Under the pieces are notes generated by a model, which saw nothing but the letters and a program-made list of their open reading frames with translations, ran no database searches and had not been told where the DNA came from. 64,000 nt of DNA from Bacteroidia bacterium (GTDB taxonomy: Bacteria > Bacteroidota > Ignavibacteria > UBA10030). Positions 1-8,110 of the stretch are shown one piece after another. How positions within the stretch are numbered: position 1 is the first letter of the stretch; every line of letters begins with the position of its first letter. The stretch spans positions 1 to 64,000 of the forward strand of contig BQML01000014.1 in NCBI GenBank assembly GCA_022180565.1. Direction: 5' to 3'. A program made the position numbers and the translations under genes.

Positions 1-1175
1 GGAGGAAAAGGATAGCCGTTCGTGCGGTAGGGACGTTCGGCGATCGGAATCCGCCGACGGAACACAAACAAGCTTGCAGCCGAAAGGCCAATTTTTTTTC
101 TCAAGCAGAAGACGACATACGAGATGAGGCTCTCATAGGTCCCCCAGAGCAGAATGAGAACGACAGCCCAGGCCGACTGGAACACAATGGCATACGCGGG
201 CGTACGAAAGCGGGGGTGGACGTCGGCGACGCGCCTGAAGAATACGCCGTCCTTTGCCATGGCGTAGTAGATGCGCGGGGCCGTCAGTGTATAAATTCCG
301 GACGTGCCAAACGTCGAAATAAAGATTGTCAGCGAAAGGAAAGCTCCACCGAATCCGCCCAGTACAACGATCATTGCGTCCGCGGCAACCCGCGACGATG
401 AGGCAATGGTGGGCAGGGGAAGCAGAAACATATAAGCCAGATTGGCGGCAAGGTACACGGCCATGATGATCACCGATCCCAGAATCAGAGCTCTCGGCAC
501 GGTCTTTTGAGGGTTTGTCGCTTCAGCGGCTGTGAATGTGGCATGCTGCCATCCTCCGTATGACCAGAGGACACTCACCATAGCCAGCGCCAGGGCATTC
601 CCCAGATCGCCTGATCCCAGATTGAGTGGCTGACCGAAATCGGTTGTGGCCGCTGATCCCCAACCAAATCCCGCAACGACAAGAACCGCGATTCCGAGGA
701 GTTTCAGAACCGTAAAAACGTCGGAGAAGATTCCGCCGGCCTTTACACCGACGACATTGAGTACGGTGACGATACAGATCCCGATGATGGCTGTCAGCGT
801 AATCCCTGTGTCGTTCAGCGGAATGAAGTAGCCAAAATACGTAGAGAAAGCTATGGCCAAGGCAGCAAGGGATCCCGTATTCACCACCAAAAAGTACGCC
901 CAGCCGAACAGGAATCCGAATAGTCCTCCGTACGCTTCCGTGAGAAAAACGTAGAGGCCGCCTGCGCGGGGCATCATGGCTCCAAGCTCGGCGTACGTCA
1001 GGGCTCCGCAGAGCGCCAAGATGCCTCCTATCGTCCACACACCGAGAATCCACAGCGGCGAAGGAAGGGCATTGGCAACGAGGGCAGGAGTGAGGAAAAT
1101 TCCCGATCCGATCGACGCCCCCACGGCAATCATGGTCAGGTCAAATGCCGTGAGGACCCGCTTGAGTTCGGCCAT
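1..1175 (-). CDS. APC-family amino acid permease (3' end outside window)
   Basis: Predicted inner-membrane amino acid transporter of the APC superfamily. Translating the minus strand from the ATG at 1175 gives MAELKRVLTAFDLTMIAVG followed by the GASIGSGIF signature of APC transporters in TM1, then a series of hydrophobic segments and a late FVFRRR..AERPYR stretch typical of the segment after TM10. The gene runs off the left edge, so the C-terminus is missing. An AAGGA lies a few bases before the ATG. It starts 12 bp after the sugar ABC permease stop and may be last in that operon. Codons in the 91-125 region look artificial (separate entry): six codons there encode CLRKKI where relatives have hydrophobic membrane residues, and this breaks an otherwise open reading frame into family-like and non-family-like parts. 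Confidence 0.85.
   Translation of the reverse strand, partial: MAELKRVLTAFDLTMIAVGASIGSGIFLTPALVANALPSPLWILGVWTIGGILALCGALTYAELGAMMPRAGGLYVFLTEAYGGLFGFLFGWAYFLVVNTGSLAALAIAFSTYFGYFIPLNDTGITLTAIIGICIVTVLNVVGVKAGGIFSDVFTVLKLLGIAVLVVAGFGWGSAATTDFGQPLNLGSGDLGNALALAMVSVLWSYGGWQHATFTAAEATNPQKTVPRALILGSVIIMAVYLAANLAYMFLLPLPTIASSSRVAADAMIVVLGGFGGAFLSLTIFISTFGTSGIYTLTAPRIYYAMAKDGVFFRRVADVHPRFRTPAYAIVFQSAWAVVLILLWGTYESLISYVVFCLRKKIGLSAASLFVFRRRIPIAERPYRTNGYPFP
91..125. other. Illumina P7-like sequence inside the permease gene (probable artefact)
   Basis: Bases 102-125 match the 24-nt Illumina P7 flow-cell/PCR oligonucleotide at 23 of 24 positions; the only difference is an A at 115 where P7 has G. Just before it, 91-101 is a T-run (eight T, then CT), resembling the oligo-T spacer of the grafted flow-cell primer. 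Read on the coding strand this is the familiar adapter read-through pattern followed by poly-A. The protein frame stays open and the length fits the family, so a native site resembling the 3' part of P7 may have been blended with adapter-containing reads. Seen: the match. Inferred: artefact. Confidence 0.7.
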
Positions 1176-1187
1176 GCAGGTTCCTTC

Positions 1188-2141
1188 TCAGCGTTTTCGA
1201 AGCCGGTCCATCATGACGGCCAGGAGGATCACGACACCTACGACTACCTGCTGAACGTACGATTCGACATTCATGAGGTTCAGTCCGTTGCGCAAAACTC
1301 CGATGAGCAGTGATCCGATGAGTGTTCCGATGACCGTGCCGCGCCCTCCGAAGAGGCTCGTCCCTCCTACAACCACTGCGGCAATGACATCGAGCTCGTA
1401 CATCAGGCCGGCGTTCGGCTGGCCGGAATTCACGCGTGATGCGAGGAGGATTCCGCTCAACGCCGAGAGAAGACCCGAGAGTACGTACACCTGGATCAGA
1501 ACCCTATCGGTTCTGATGCCGGCGAGCCGGGCTGCTTCACTGTTTCCGCCTACGGCGTACACATAACGGCCGAACTTCGTTCTCGTCAGCACAAAGTGTG
1601 CAAGTGCAAACACAACGATCATGATCAGCGTCGGAAGAGGAAGGAACGATACCCTCGCGCGGGCAATTTCAGAGAATCCTTCCGGAAGTTCCCACACGGG
1701 CCGGCCCTCGGTGATGACAAAGGCAGTTCCACGCCATATCGTCATGAGGGCCAGAGTGACAATGAACGGCGTAATGCGGAATTTTGTCACAAAAATGCCT
1801 GCGGCCGTCCCCGACAAAACGCCGAAGAGTAGTCCTGCTCCCAATCCCGCCGCATAGGCCAACGGCACGGGAAGATCCGCACGAAGGACCACCGTGGTCA
1901 AAACGCCCGAGAGAGCAACAATCGAACCCACGGAAAGGTCAATACCTGCGGTGAGAATGACAAACGTCATGCCCACGGCAATGATTGCCGTGATGGATGT
2001 TTGCAGAGTGACGTTGAGGAGGTTATCGACCGTCGCGAAATGGGGAGAGAGAACGGAGAAGAGGGTAAGTTCCAGAACAAACGCGGCTCCGATGCCGTAC
2101 TCGGAGAGGACCCGGGAGAGTGTCGGTCGCTCAGCCGGCAT
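1188..2141 (-). CDS. Ribose-type sugar ABC transporter permease
   Basis: Inner-membrane permease of the RbsC/XylH/BPD_transp_2 type (317 aa, the usual length). It carries about eight to ten hydrophobic segments and the family pattern VGMTFVILTAGIDLSVGSI near residue 60, plus the cytoplasmic GGNSEAARLAGI loop that contacts the ATPase and a late AAVVVGGTSLFGGRGTVIGT stretch. It overlaps the 3' end of the ATPase gene by 11 bp, which implies translational coupling. Together with the downstream-encoded ATPase and the lipoprotein binding protein it makes a complete CUT2-type importer. The substrate cannot be told from sequence alone; ribose, galactose, autoinducer-2 and nucleosides are all handled by this family. 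Confidence 0.92.
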   Translation of the reverse strand: MPAERPTLSRVLSEYGIGAAFVLELTLFSVLSPHFATVDNLLNVTLQTSITAIIAVGMTFVILTAGIDLSVGSIVALSGVLTTVVLRADLPVPLAYAAGLGAGLLFGVLSGTAAGIFVTKFRITPFIVTLALMTIWRGTAFVITEGRPVWELPEGFSEIARARVSFLPLPTLIMIVVFALAHFVLTRTKFGRYVYAVGGNSEAARLAGIRTDRVLIQVYVLSGLLSALSGILLASRVNSGQPNAGLMYELDVIAAVVVGGTSLFGGRGTVIGTLIGSLLIGVLRNGLNLMNVESYVQQVVVGVVILLAVMMDRLRKR

Positions 2142-3645
2142 AGTCCTCGGCTTCTGCGAATTGGGTTGCCAGCGAAAGAATGGCCTCCTGCGTGGCTTCC
2201 TGTCGTTGAAGAATCCCCGTTATTCTCCCATTGCACATGACCGCAATACGATCACACATGCCAAGGAGCTCGGAAAGATCCGAGGAAATCATGATCACCC
2301 CGATGCCGCGTCGCACGAGATCGTTCATCAGCAAGTAGATCTCACGCTTCGCGCCTACGTCGATGCCCGCCGTCGGCTCATCGAAAATCAAGAGCTTCGA
2401 CCGGGTGAACAGCCAGCGGGCAAGGATGACCTTCTGTCTGTTTCCCCCGCTGAGGGTTTCCACAGAGACCTCAACCGAAGGGGCTTTGATCTTCAATTGC
2501 CCGGCAAATCGTTCTGCCACCGTTCGCTCGGACCTGCGATCAACCACCAGCCCGCGCACCAGTTCCCTCAGATTCGAAAGTGTGACGTTCTCCCGAATGT
2601 TCATCTGCAGAATCAACCCATAGCGGTTCCGGTCCTCACTGAGCAGTCCGCAACCTGCTTCAATGGCCTCCCCCGGCGATTGCGGATCAAAATCTTCTCC
2701 ATTGAGCTGCACGCTCCCGGAATCCCGAGAACGCGCGCCGAAGAGGACATGCGCAAGCTCGCTCCGTCCCGCTCCCACAAGTCCTGCAATGCCAAAGATT
2801 TCACCTTCCCTGAGGGAGAACGATATATCCTTCAGCATCCCCGCCTTAAGGTTCTCGACCCGAAGAATTTCTCTGCCGGGCGTGCAATCCTCCTTGGGAA
2901 ATTCTTGTTCCAGTTCACGTCCCACCATGAGGCGGATTAACGTACGGCGATCCATCCCCTGCACTGCCCCCGTCTCAACCCGGGACCCATCCCGTAATAT
3001 CGTCACTCTGTCGCCGATCGAAAAGATCTCCTCCAGGCGGTGCGAAATGTAGATCACACCGACTCCTTCCGACTTCAGCCGCCTGATGATCGCAAAGAGG
3101 TTGTTCAGCTCGTGATCCGAAAGCGACGCCGAGGGTTCATCCATCACGAGAATTCTGACATTGCGGGAAAGAGCCTTCGCGATTTCAACAATCTGTCTCT
3201 TGGCGGCGCTGAGGAACCCCGCGGAAACACGCGTATCAAGCGATTCGCCCAGGAGCGCCAGCACTTCCCGTGCGCGTCTGTGCTCCGCCTTCCGATCGAG
3301 CGCGGTGAGGAACCCATAGCCCGCGGGCTCCTGCCCCAGCACAATGTTTTCCGCCACATTCAATTCATCGACCAGCCTGAAATCCTGGTAGATCACGCCG
3401 ATTCCCAACCGTTGGGCATCGACCGGCGAATTGATAACCGTCTGCCTGCCGTCGATCGCAATTGTCCCTCCATCCATTTGCACCGCCCCGCCAAGGATTT
3501 TCATCAGCGTCGATTTCCCCGCTCCATTCTCGCCGACCAGACAGTGAACCTCTCCCGCGTACAGATCAAAGTCCACTCGATCGAGTGCGCGCACACCCGG
3601 GTATTCCTTCACGATCCCCGTCATCGCCAAAAGCGGTGACGCCAT
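2131..3645 (-). CDS. Sugar ABC transporter ATP-binding protein, two ATPase domains (RbsA/MglA type)
   Basis: Energises the CUT2 sugar importer at the cytoplasmic face. 504 aa, the normal length for fused double-ATPase subunits. The N-terminal half has Walker A GENGAGKSTLMKIL (about residue 40), a VEIAKAL-type segment and Walker B ILVMDEPSASLSDHE. The C-terminal half has a degenerate Walker A (GLVGAGRSELAHVLFG), the LSGGNRQKVILARWL signature and LLIFDEPTAGIDVGAKREIY. An asymmetric pair of this kind is typical of RbsA/MglA. Its ATG shares one base with the stop of the binding-protein gene (TGATG), so the three genes are tightly coupled. Confidence 0.95.
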   Translation of the reverse strand: MASPLLAMTGIVKEYPGVRALDRVDFDLYAGEVHCLVGENGAGKSTLMKILGGAVQMDGGTIAIDGRQTVINSPVDAQRLGIGVIYQDFRLVDELNVAENIVLGQEPAGYGFLTALDRKAEHRRAREVLALLGESLDTRVSAGFLSAAKRQIVEIAKALSRNVRILVMDEPSASLSDHELNNLFAIIRRLKSEGVGVIYISHRLEEIFSIGDRVTILRDGSRVETGAVQGMDRRTLIRLMVGRELEQEFPKEDCTPGREILRVENLKAGMLKDISFSLREGEIFGIAGLVGAGRSELAHVLFGARSRDSGSVQLNGEDFDPQSPGEAIEAGCGLLSEDRNRYGLILQMNIRENVTLSNLRELVRGLVVDRRSERTVAERFAGQLKIKAPSVEVSVETLSGGNRQKVILARWLFTRSKLLIFDEPTAGIDVGAKREIYLLMNDLVRRGIGVIMISSDLSELLGMCDRIAVMCNGRITGILQRQEATQEAILSLATQFAEAEDYAG

Positions 3646-4577
3646 CAGTTGGCTCCTTGATTTGCCGTTTTCTCAAGCGCGGTCTTATCGATGATTCCCA
3701 CCTGGACCGGTACGATTGGCGGTACTTCCCGGCCTGAAAAGAAATCTGCAATGGTCTGAATTGTCGTCGTACCGATCACTGTTGGATACTGGACCACGTC
3801 CGCTTTCAGGGCTGTTGCGCGCAGAATGGCATCCGCGGCCGGCGGAGTGGCATCGTAGCCGACAATGATGACCCCCTCACGCCGGAATTGCTCCACAGCA
3901 TCCAGGGCTCCCAACGCGGAGTCGTCATTGATGCCGAAAATTGCATCCAAATCGGTGTGAGCCTGCAGAACGTCCGTCGCGGCCTGAAGGGCTTTGTCGC
4001 GCACTCCCTGGCCATTGACATCTGCAACGATCGAAATATGAGGGTGTGCCGAAAGCGCCTCTTTGAACCCCTGCACGCGATCGAGAACCGACGTCACCGC
4101 CGGATGATTGATGATAGCGACTTTGCCCTTCCCGTGAAGCGCTTTTGCCAGATACTCGCCCGCCAGCCTTCCTCCTGCTATGTTATCGGACGCAATGTGG
4201 GAAACAACCGCCCCTTCCGTAGCAGTAATGTCGGCTGTAAACACCGGAATGCCGGCATCATTCGCCTTTCGAATACCGGGACCGATCCCACGCGAATCCA
4301 CCGGACAAACAATGATGGCGTCAACTTTCCGGGTGACAAAATCCTCAATCTGGGAGATCTGCTTGCCAAGATCGAATTCCGCTGAGGTTATGACCAGGTC
4401 GTACTTCTTTTTCTGTGCCTCCGAACGAAGGCCTGCTTCCAGATCCCGATAGAACACATGTCCCCGTGTCAGAAGCGCCACGCCAATGGTCTTTTCACCC
4501 TCCCCCTTCGCACCTCCGGAACATGAAATGAGAAAGGATGCCAGAACAACGCATCCCGTTTTGAAAATCGTCTTCAT
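3645..4577 (-). CDS. Sugar-binding lipoprotein of the ABC importer (RbsB-like, Peripla_BP_4)
   Basis: Substrate-binding component. The first 19 residues form a lipoprotein signal ending in the lipobox LISC, so the mature protein should be anchored through Cys19. The body shows the periplasmic-binding-protein type I fold: TIGVALLTRGHVFYRDLEAG near the N-terminus, DAIIVCPVDSRG, GIPVFTADI, HIASDNIAGGRLAGEYLA, KGKVAIINHP and DAIFGINDDSALGALDAVE, all typical of RbsB relatives. 310 aa is the usual size. First of the three transporter genes (lipoprotein, ATPase, permease), 9 bp downstream of the class V PLP enzyme gene. Ligand not predictable; likely a pentose, hexose or nucleoside. Confidence 0.92.
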   Translation of the reverse strand: MKTIFKTGCVVLASFLISCSGGAKGEGEKTIGVALLTRGHVFYRDLEAGLRSEAQKKKYDLVITSAEFDLGKQISQIEDFVTRKVDAIIVCPVDSRGIGPGIRKANDAGIPVFTADITATEGAVVSHIASDNIAGGRLAGEYLAKALHGKGKVAIINHPAVTSVLDRVQGFKEALSAHPHISIVADVNGQGVRDKALQAATDVLQAHTDLDAIFGINDDSALGALDAVEQFRREGVIIVGYDATPPAADAILRATALKADVVQYPTVIGTTTIQTIADFFSGREVPPIVPVQVGIIDKTALEKTANQGAN

Positions 4578-4586
4578 ACATTATCC

Positions 4587-5726
4587 TTATGATCTTTGAA
4601 AAACCGCGTCTAACGCCTTCAAAACCTCCTCGCGCGTGTTGTAAAAATGGGGAGAGATTCTCAGACAACCTTCGCGCAGGGAAACAACGATGCCTTCGGA
4701 TTTCAACCTTTCAAAGGTTTCCGAAGCCTTCGGCGGACGAAAACTCACAATTCCTGCCCGTTCCCGGCTCTCCTCAGGCGTCAGAAGCTCGACCCCTTCG
4801 CGAAGAACACGATCGACGCACAGCTGGGTCAATTCGCTCAGATGCACGGCTATGCTTTCAATTCCGACTCCGAGCAGTAAACGGATGGACTCGCTCAAAC
4901 AGAGAATGCCCGCGATATTGAGGGTTCCGCCTTCGTAGCGCCTCGCCGTCGTGTCAAGGTCGAGACGATAGCGAAAGAAATCGGAAAAAAAATCTCTAAT
5001 GCTCAGCCATCCGAGATAGGCCTGGCGAATTTTTTCCTGGGTTTCCGCCGAAACATAGACAAAGGCAACGCCTTCCGTCGACAACAACCATTTTTGAGAA
5101 CCACACGACAGAAAATCAATGCACATGGCCTCGACATCGATAGGTACTGCTCCGGCGGCCTGAATCGCATCGACGCAAAAAATGACGCCCTTCGCGCGGC
5201 AGAGCCTTCCGATGCGAGCCAAGTCCGAGCGACAGCCGTTGAGAAACTGCACATGGCTGATGGAGAGAACCCTTGTGCGAGGTGTGAGCGCGCGTTCGAT
5301 GTCTTCAAACGCAACCCTGTTGTTCCGGCATTTCACGAAATCGATTTCCACACCATGGCGTTTCTGATTGAGAAAGGGGTACACGTTGGCAGGGAATTCC
5401 ACATCGGTCAGAAGAACCCTGTCTCCCGTCTTCCACGGAAGACCGGCCGCGAGGATGTTCAATCCGTTCGATGTGTTGTCGCAGAAGGCGATCCGCTCCG
5501 GAGGCGCATTCAGGAGACGACCAATCGTTTTCTTCGCATCCGCATGCGCTTTCAGAAAGGGAAGAAAGATGTTGACGTCGCCTTCAGTTCTCTCGCGCAG
5601 ATACCCCACCACCGCATCGCGCGATGGCTGTGGAACCGGACCGATCGCGGCGTGGTCAAGGTAGATGGTTCCTTTGGAGAGAAACGGGAAAAGGCGGCGG
5701 TAGGGGACGGGATCGAAGCCGGACAT
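4587..5726 (-). CDS. Class V PLP-dependent aminotransferase-fold enzyme
   Basis: Cytosolic fold-type I PLP enzyme of the NifS/isopenicillin-N-epimerase-like class (379 aa). IYLDHAAIGPVP at the N-terminus, FCDNTSNGLNILAAGL, SISHVQFLNGCRSDLARIG, FCVDAIQAAGAVPIDV (Asp that pairs with the pyridine nitrogen) and FLSCGSQKWLLSTEGVAFVYV (PLP Lys in SQKW) are present. The C-terminus LRISPHFYNTREEV is typical of the epimerase/selenocysteine-lyase-like branch. I do not see the mobile catalytic-Cys loop that defines true NifS/SufS desulfurases, so cysteine desulfurase activity is uncertain. It sits upstream of the sugar transporter genes and 46 bp downstream of the ThiF-rhodanese gene. Confidence 0.85.
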   Translation of the reverse strand: MSGFDPVPYRRLFPFLSKGTIYLDHAAIGPVPQPSRDAVVGYLRERTEGDVNIFLPFLKAHADAKKTIGRLLNAPPERIAFCDNTSNGLNILAAGLPWKTGDRVLLTDVEFPANVYPFLNQKRHGVEIDFVKCRNNRVAFEDIERALTPRTRVLSISHVQFLNGCRSDLARIGRLCRAKGVIFCVDAIQAAGAVPIDVEAMCIDFLSCGSQKWLLSTEGVAFVYVSAETQEKIRQAYLGWLSIRDFFSDFFRYRLDLDTTARRYEGGTLNIAGILCLSESIRLLLGVGIESIAVHLSELTQLCVDRVLREGVELLTPEESRERAGIVSFRPPKASETFERLKSEGIVVSLREGCLRISPHFYNTREEVLKALDAVFQRS

Positions 5727-5772
5727 TGAGAGAGATTCAGAATGTTGGAATTGGTTCCTTGGAATGATTCGT

Positions 5773-6942
5773 TCAATACCGCGGCACCGATCGGTCGATC
5801 TCGAGCGACCAGGCCTCTATGCCCCCAATCAGATTTTTTGCCTTTAAAAAACCAAGTTTGCGTAGATATGCCACGGCATGGGCACTGCGTCTCCCGGTAT
5901 GACAGTAGACCACGGTTTCCATCATAGGATCAAGACGGGAAGCGCGTTCGGGTAAAAGACTGAGGGGTACCAGCGTTCCACCGATGGTCGCGATGGCGCT
6001 TTCGAACGGCTCGCGCACATCGATCAGTTGAACAGGGTTCCCGTTCCTGAGCTTTCCGGCGAGTTCCTGCACCGTGATTTCATCGGTCTCTTCACCGGCC
6101 TTGTTTGATGCGGCACACCATTGCTCGACATCGATCAATTCGTGAATCGAAGGCCGCTCACCGCATAATCGACACTCGGGGTTCTTTGCAACGGATATGG
6201 GGAGGATCTCCCAGTGCAAGGCATTGACGTGCAACAGCGTTCCGATGAGGGGCGTACCGATGTTCAGCAGCAGCTTGATGGCTTCCGCGGCCTGCATTGT
6301 GCCGATGATACCGGGAAGTACCCCAAGGACTCCAGCATCCGCGCAATCGGGCGCCAGGTGCGGGGGCGGGGGCTCAGGATGAAGGCACCGGTAGCAGGGT
6401 CCTTTCCCCGCAAAGAATACCGACACTTGTCCTTCAAAACGGAACACGCTTCCGTAGACGTCGGCTTTTCCCAACAGCGCGCAGGCATCATTGATGAGGT
6501 ACCTGGCCGGAAAATTGTCTGTGGCATCGATGATCACATCGTAGTCGCGCAGGACGTCAAGCGCATTTTCCCGACCAAGTCTGACGGCGTGGGTGCGCAC
6601 CTCAACGCGAGGATTGAGGGCCTTCAATCGTTCAACGGCTGATTCGAGTTTCGGTCTACCCACTGAAGGAGTCGTGTGAAGAATCTGCCTTTGGAGATTG
6701 GTCTCTTCCACAGTGTCGAAATCGACCAGCCCGATCCGTCCGATTCCGGCTGCAGCCAAGTACAGAGCCGCCGGTGATCCCAATCCTCCTGCGCCGACAA
6801 TCAGTACTGCCGACGCCTTCAAACGTGCCTGTCCTTTGGGCCCGATCTCCGGTATGCTGAGGTGTCGCCCATATCGTCTGATCTCCTCAGATGAGAGGGC
6901 AGACGCAAGAAGAGCCGACGGTTGTGATGCAATGTTTGTCAT
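5773..6942 (-). CDS. moeB: ThiF/MoeB-type adenylyltransferase fused to a rhodanese domain
   Basis: E1-like enzyme that adenylates the C-terminal Gly of a small sulfur-carrier protein (MoaD, ThiS or a relative) and then transfers sulfur. Residues about 20-260 form the ThiF fold: RYGRHLSIPEIG, GAGGLGSPAALYLAAAG nucleotide loop, DFDTVEETNLQRQ, DATDNFPARYLINDAC. Zinc ligands are PCYRCLHPE and PECRLCGE. Residues about 290-385 are a rhodanese domain with active-site loop YCHTGRRS (Cys persulfide carrier). This arrangement matches human MOCS3 and bacterial MoeBR proteins. No MoaD/ThiS-like carrier gene is nearby. Divergent from the FNR-like gene at 7112. Confidence 0.9.
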   Translation of the reverse strand: MTNIASQPSALLASALSSEEIRRYGRHLSIPEIGPKGQARLKASAVLIVGAGGLGSPAALYLAAAGIGRIGLVDFDTVEETNLQRQILHTTPSVGRPKLESAVERLKALNPRVEVRTHAVRLGRENALDVLRDYDVIIDATDNFPARYLINDACALLGKADVYGSVFRFEGQVSVFFAGKGPCYRCLHPEPPPPHLAPDCADAGVLGVLPGIIGTMQAAEAIKLLLNIGTPLIGTLLHVNALHWEILPISVAKNPECRLCGERPSIHELIDVEQWCAASNKAGEETDEITVQELAGKLRNGNPVQLIDVREPFESAIATIGGTLVPLSLLPERASRLDPMMETVVYCHTGRRSAHAVAYLRKLGFLKAKNLIGGIEAWSLEIDRSVPRY

Positions 6943-7111
6943 TTCAGGTCAAAAAGATCTGCAACGAAACATTCGATCCCCGACACGACGGGCACGTTGG
7001 AATATACAAAGGGAGAGCCGAAAAATCATTGCATCAGAGATTTTTCCCCCCGGCATTGAAAATTCCGGCATGCAACCGTATCTTGTTCCGATAGGCGTTC
7101 TCTTTCCCTGC

Positions 7112-8098
7112 ATGGCTGATATCAAAGTCGGTACTACCGTTCATCGGTTCGATCTTTCCCCCATTCTCGCCATCTTCAGGCTTGTTCCCGAGCAAGGCCA
7201 CCATTTTCCCCCGTACAGAGCGGGTCAGTATGTTGCTCTTCGCAGGGACAATTGCCGCCTCACCAAGAGGGTGGTCCAATCCGACGGCAGGATCATTTAC
7301 CTGCCGGATCTGGACGAACACGGGAACCAGAGACGCGGCCCGGTGACACACTCCTATTCAATCGCCTCCGCACCGTATGAGACGGAGAGAGAAGGATGGT
7401 TGGAATTCTACATCATCCTCGAAATGTATGCCGATGGCAAGCCGGGCCGTCTCACAGAGTCATTGTTTCAAATGGACAGCGAGGACGACAACAGGGTCAC
7501 GTATTTCACCAAGATCGCGGGCGATTTCACCCTCGAGCGCCGGGCCGCACCATTTGACAACGTTGTGTTTGTCGGGACGGGCACGGGGCTCGCACCGTTT
7601 GCCTCGATGATCAAGCAGTTGCATCACGAGGGCAAGGACGGACCCTTTGGTAGAAAACGATATACGCTGTTTCACGGCAACCGGGGATCCGCCGAGCTCG
7701 GATATCACCAGCAGTTTCTCGACATCGAGCGGTCAGGAATTCTCGATTTTGTCTACGTGCCCACGGTCAGCAGACCGTCCCCCGAAGAGTACCGCGACCA
7801 CACCCTCGGCAAGGGGAGGGCAAACAATCTGCTGCGCGCGGTGTTCGGCCTTCCTCTCAAGGAAGAAGAGAATGTGTTGAGAGCTCACGAATTGGGGGAG
7901 GACTCTGAGCCTGCGGAAGCGCTTGCGCGTCGCGCCGTGCGCCCTGTTTTACCGGCACATCTGTCGCGTACACAACTCCTGGAACGAATGACCTCGGAAA
8001 ACACAGTGATTCTCACGTGCGGGAATCCCAGATCCATGGAGGACATTCTCCATGTAGCCGCGGTGCGCGGAATCAAGTGTGAAAGGGAAGTATGGTAG
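7112..8098 (+). CDS. Ferredoxin/flavodoxin--NADP reductase-like flavoprotein
   Basis: FAD-dependent oxidoreductase moving electrons between NAD(P)H and a small carrier (328 aa). I start it at the ATG at 7112 (MADIKVGTTVHRF); the open frame extends upstream but that part is antisense to the moeB gene and looks non-coding. FAD-binding motif THSYSIASAP at about residue 85 stands where the family has RxYS; the nicotinamide side shows VGTGTGLAPFASM and the late CGNPRSMEDI. A loop of about 25 residues before the FAD motif (RRDNCRLTKRVVQSDGR region) and another before the last strand make it longer than plain FNRs. Convergent with the transhydrogenase genes, 12 bp apart, a sensible NADPH-related neighbourhood. 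Confidence 0.85.
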   Translation: MADIKVGTTVHRFDLSPILAIFRLVPEQGHHFPPYRAGQYVALRRDNCRLTKRVVQSDGRIIYLPDLDEHGNQRRGPVTHSYSIASAPYETEREGWLEFYIILEMYADGKPGRLTESLFQMDSEDDNRVTYFTKIAGDFTLERRAAPFDNVVFVGTGTGLAPFASMIKQLHHEGKDGPFGRKRYTLFHGNRGSAELGYHQQFLDIERSGILDFVYVPTVSRPSPEEYRDHTLGKGRANNLLRAVFGLPLKEEENVLRAHELGEDSEPAEALARRAVRPVLPAHLSRTQLLERMTSENTVILTCGNPRSMEDILHVAAVRGIKCEREVW

Positions 8099-8110
8099 GA
8101 AGGGCGGAAT

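Noticed and set aside
91-101. T-run read as a transcription terminator
   Set aside because: It has no stem before it and lies inside the permease frame next to the P7-like sequence.
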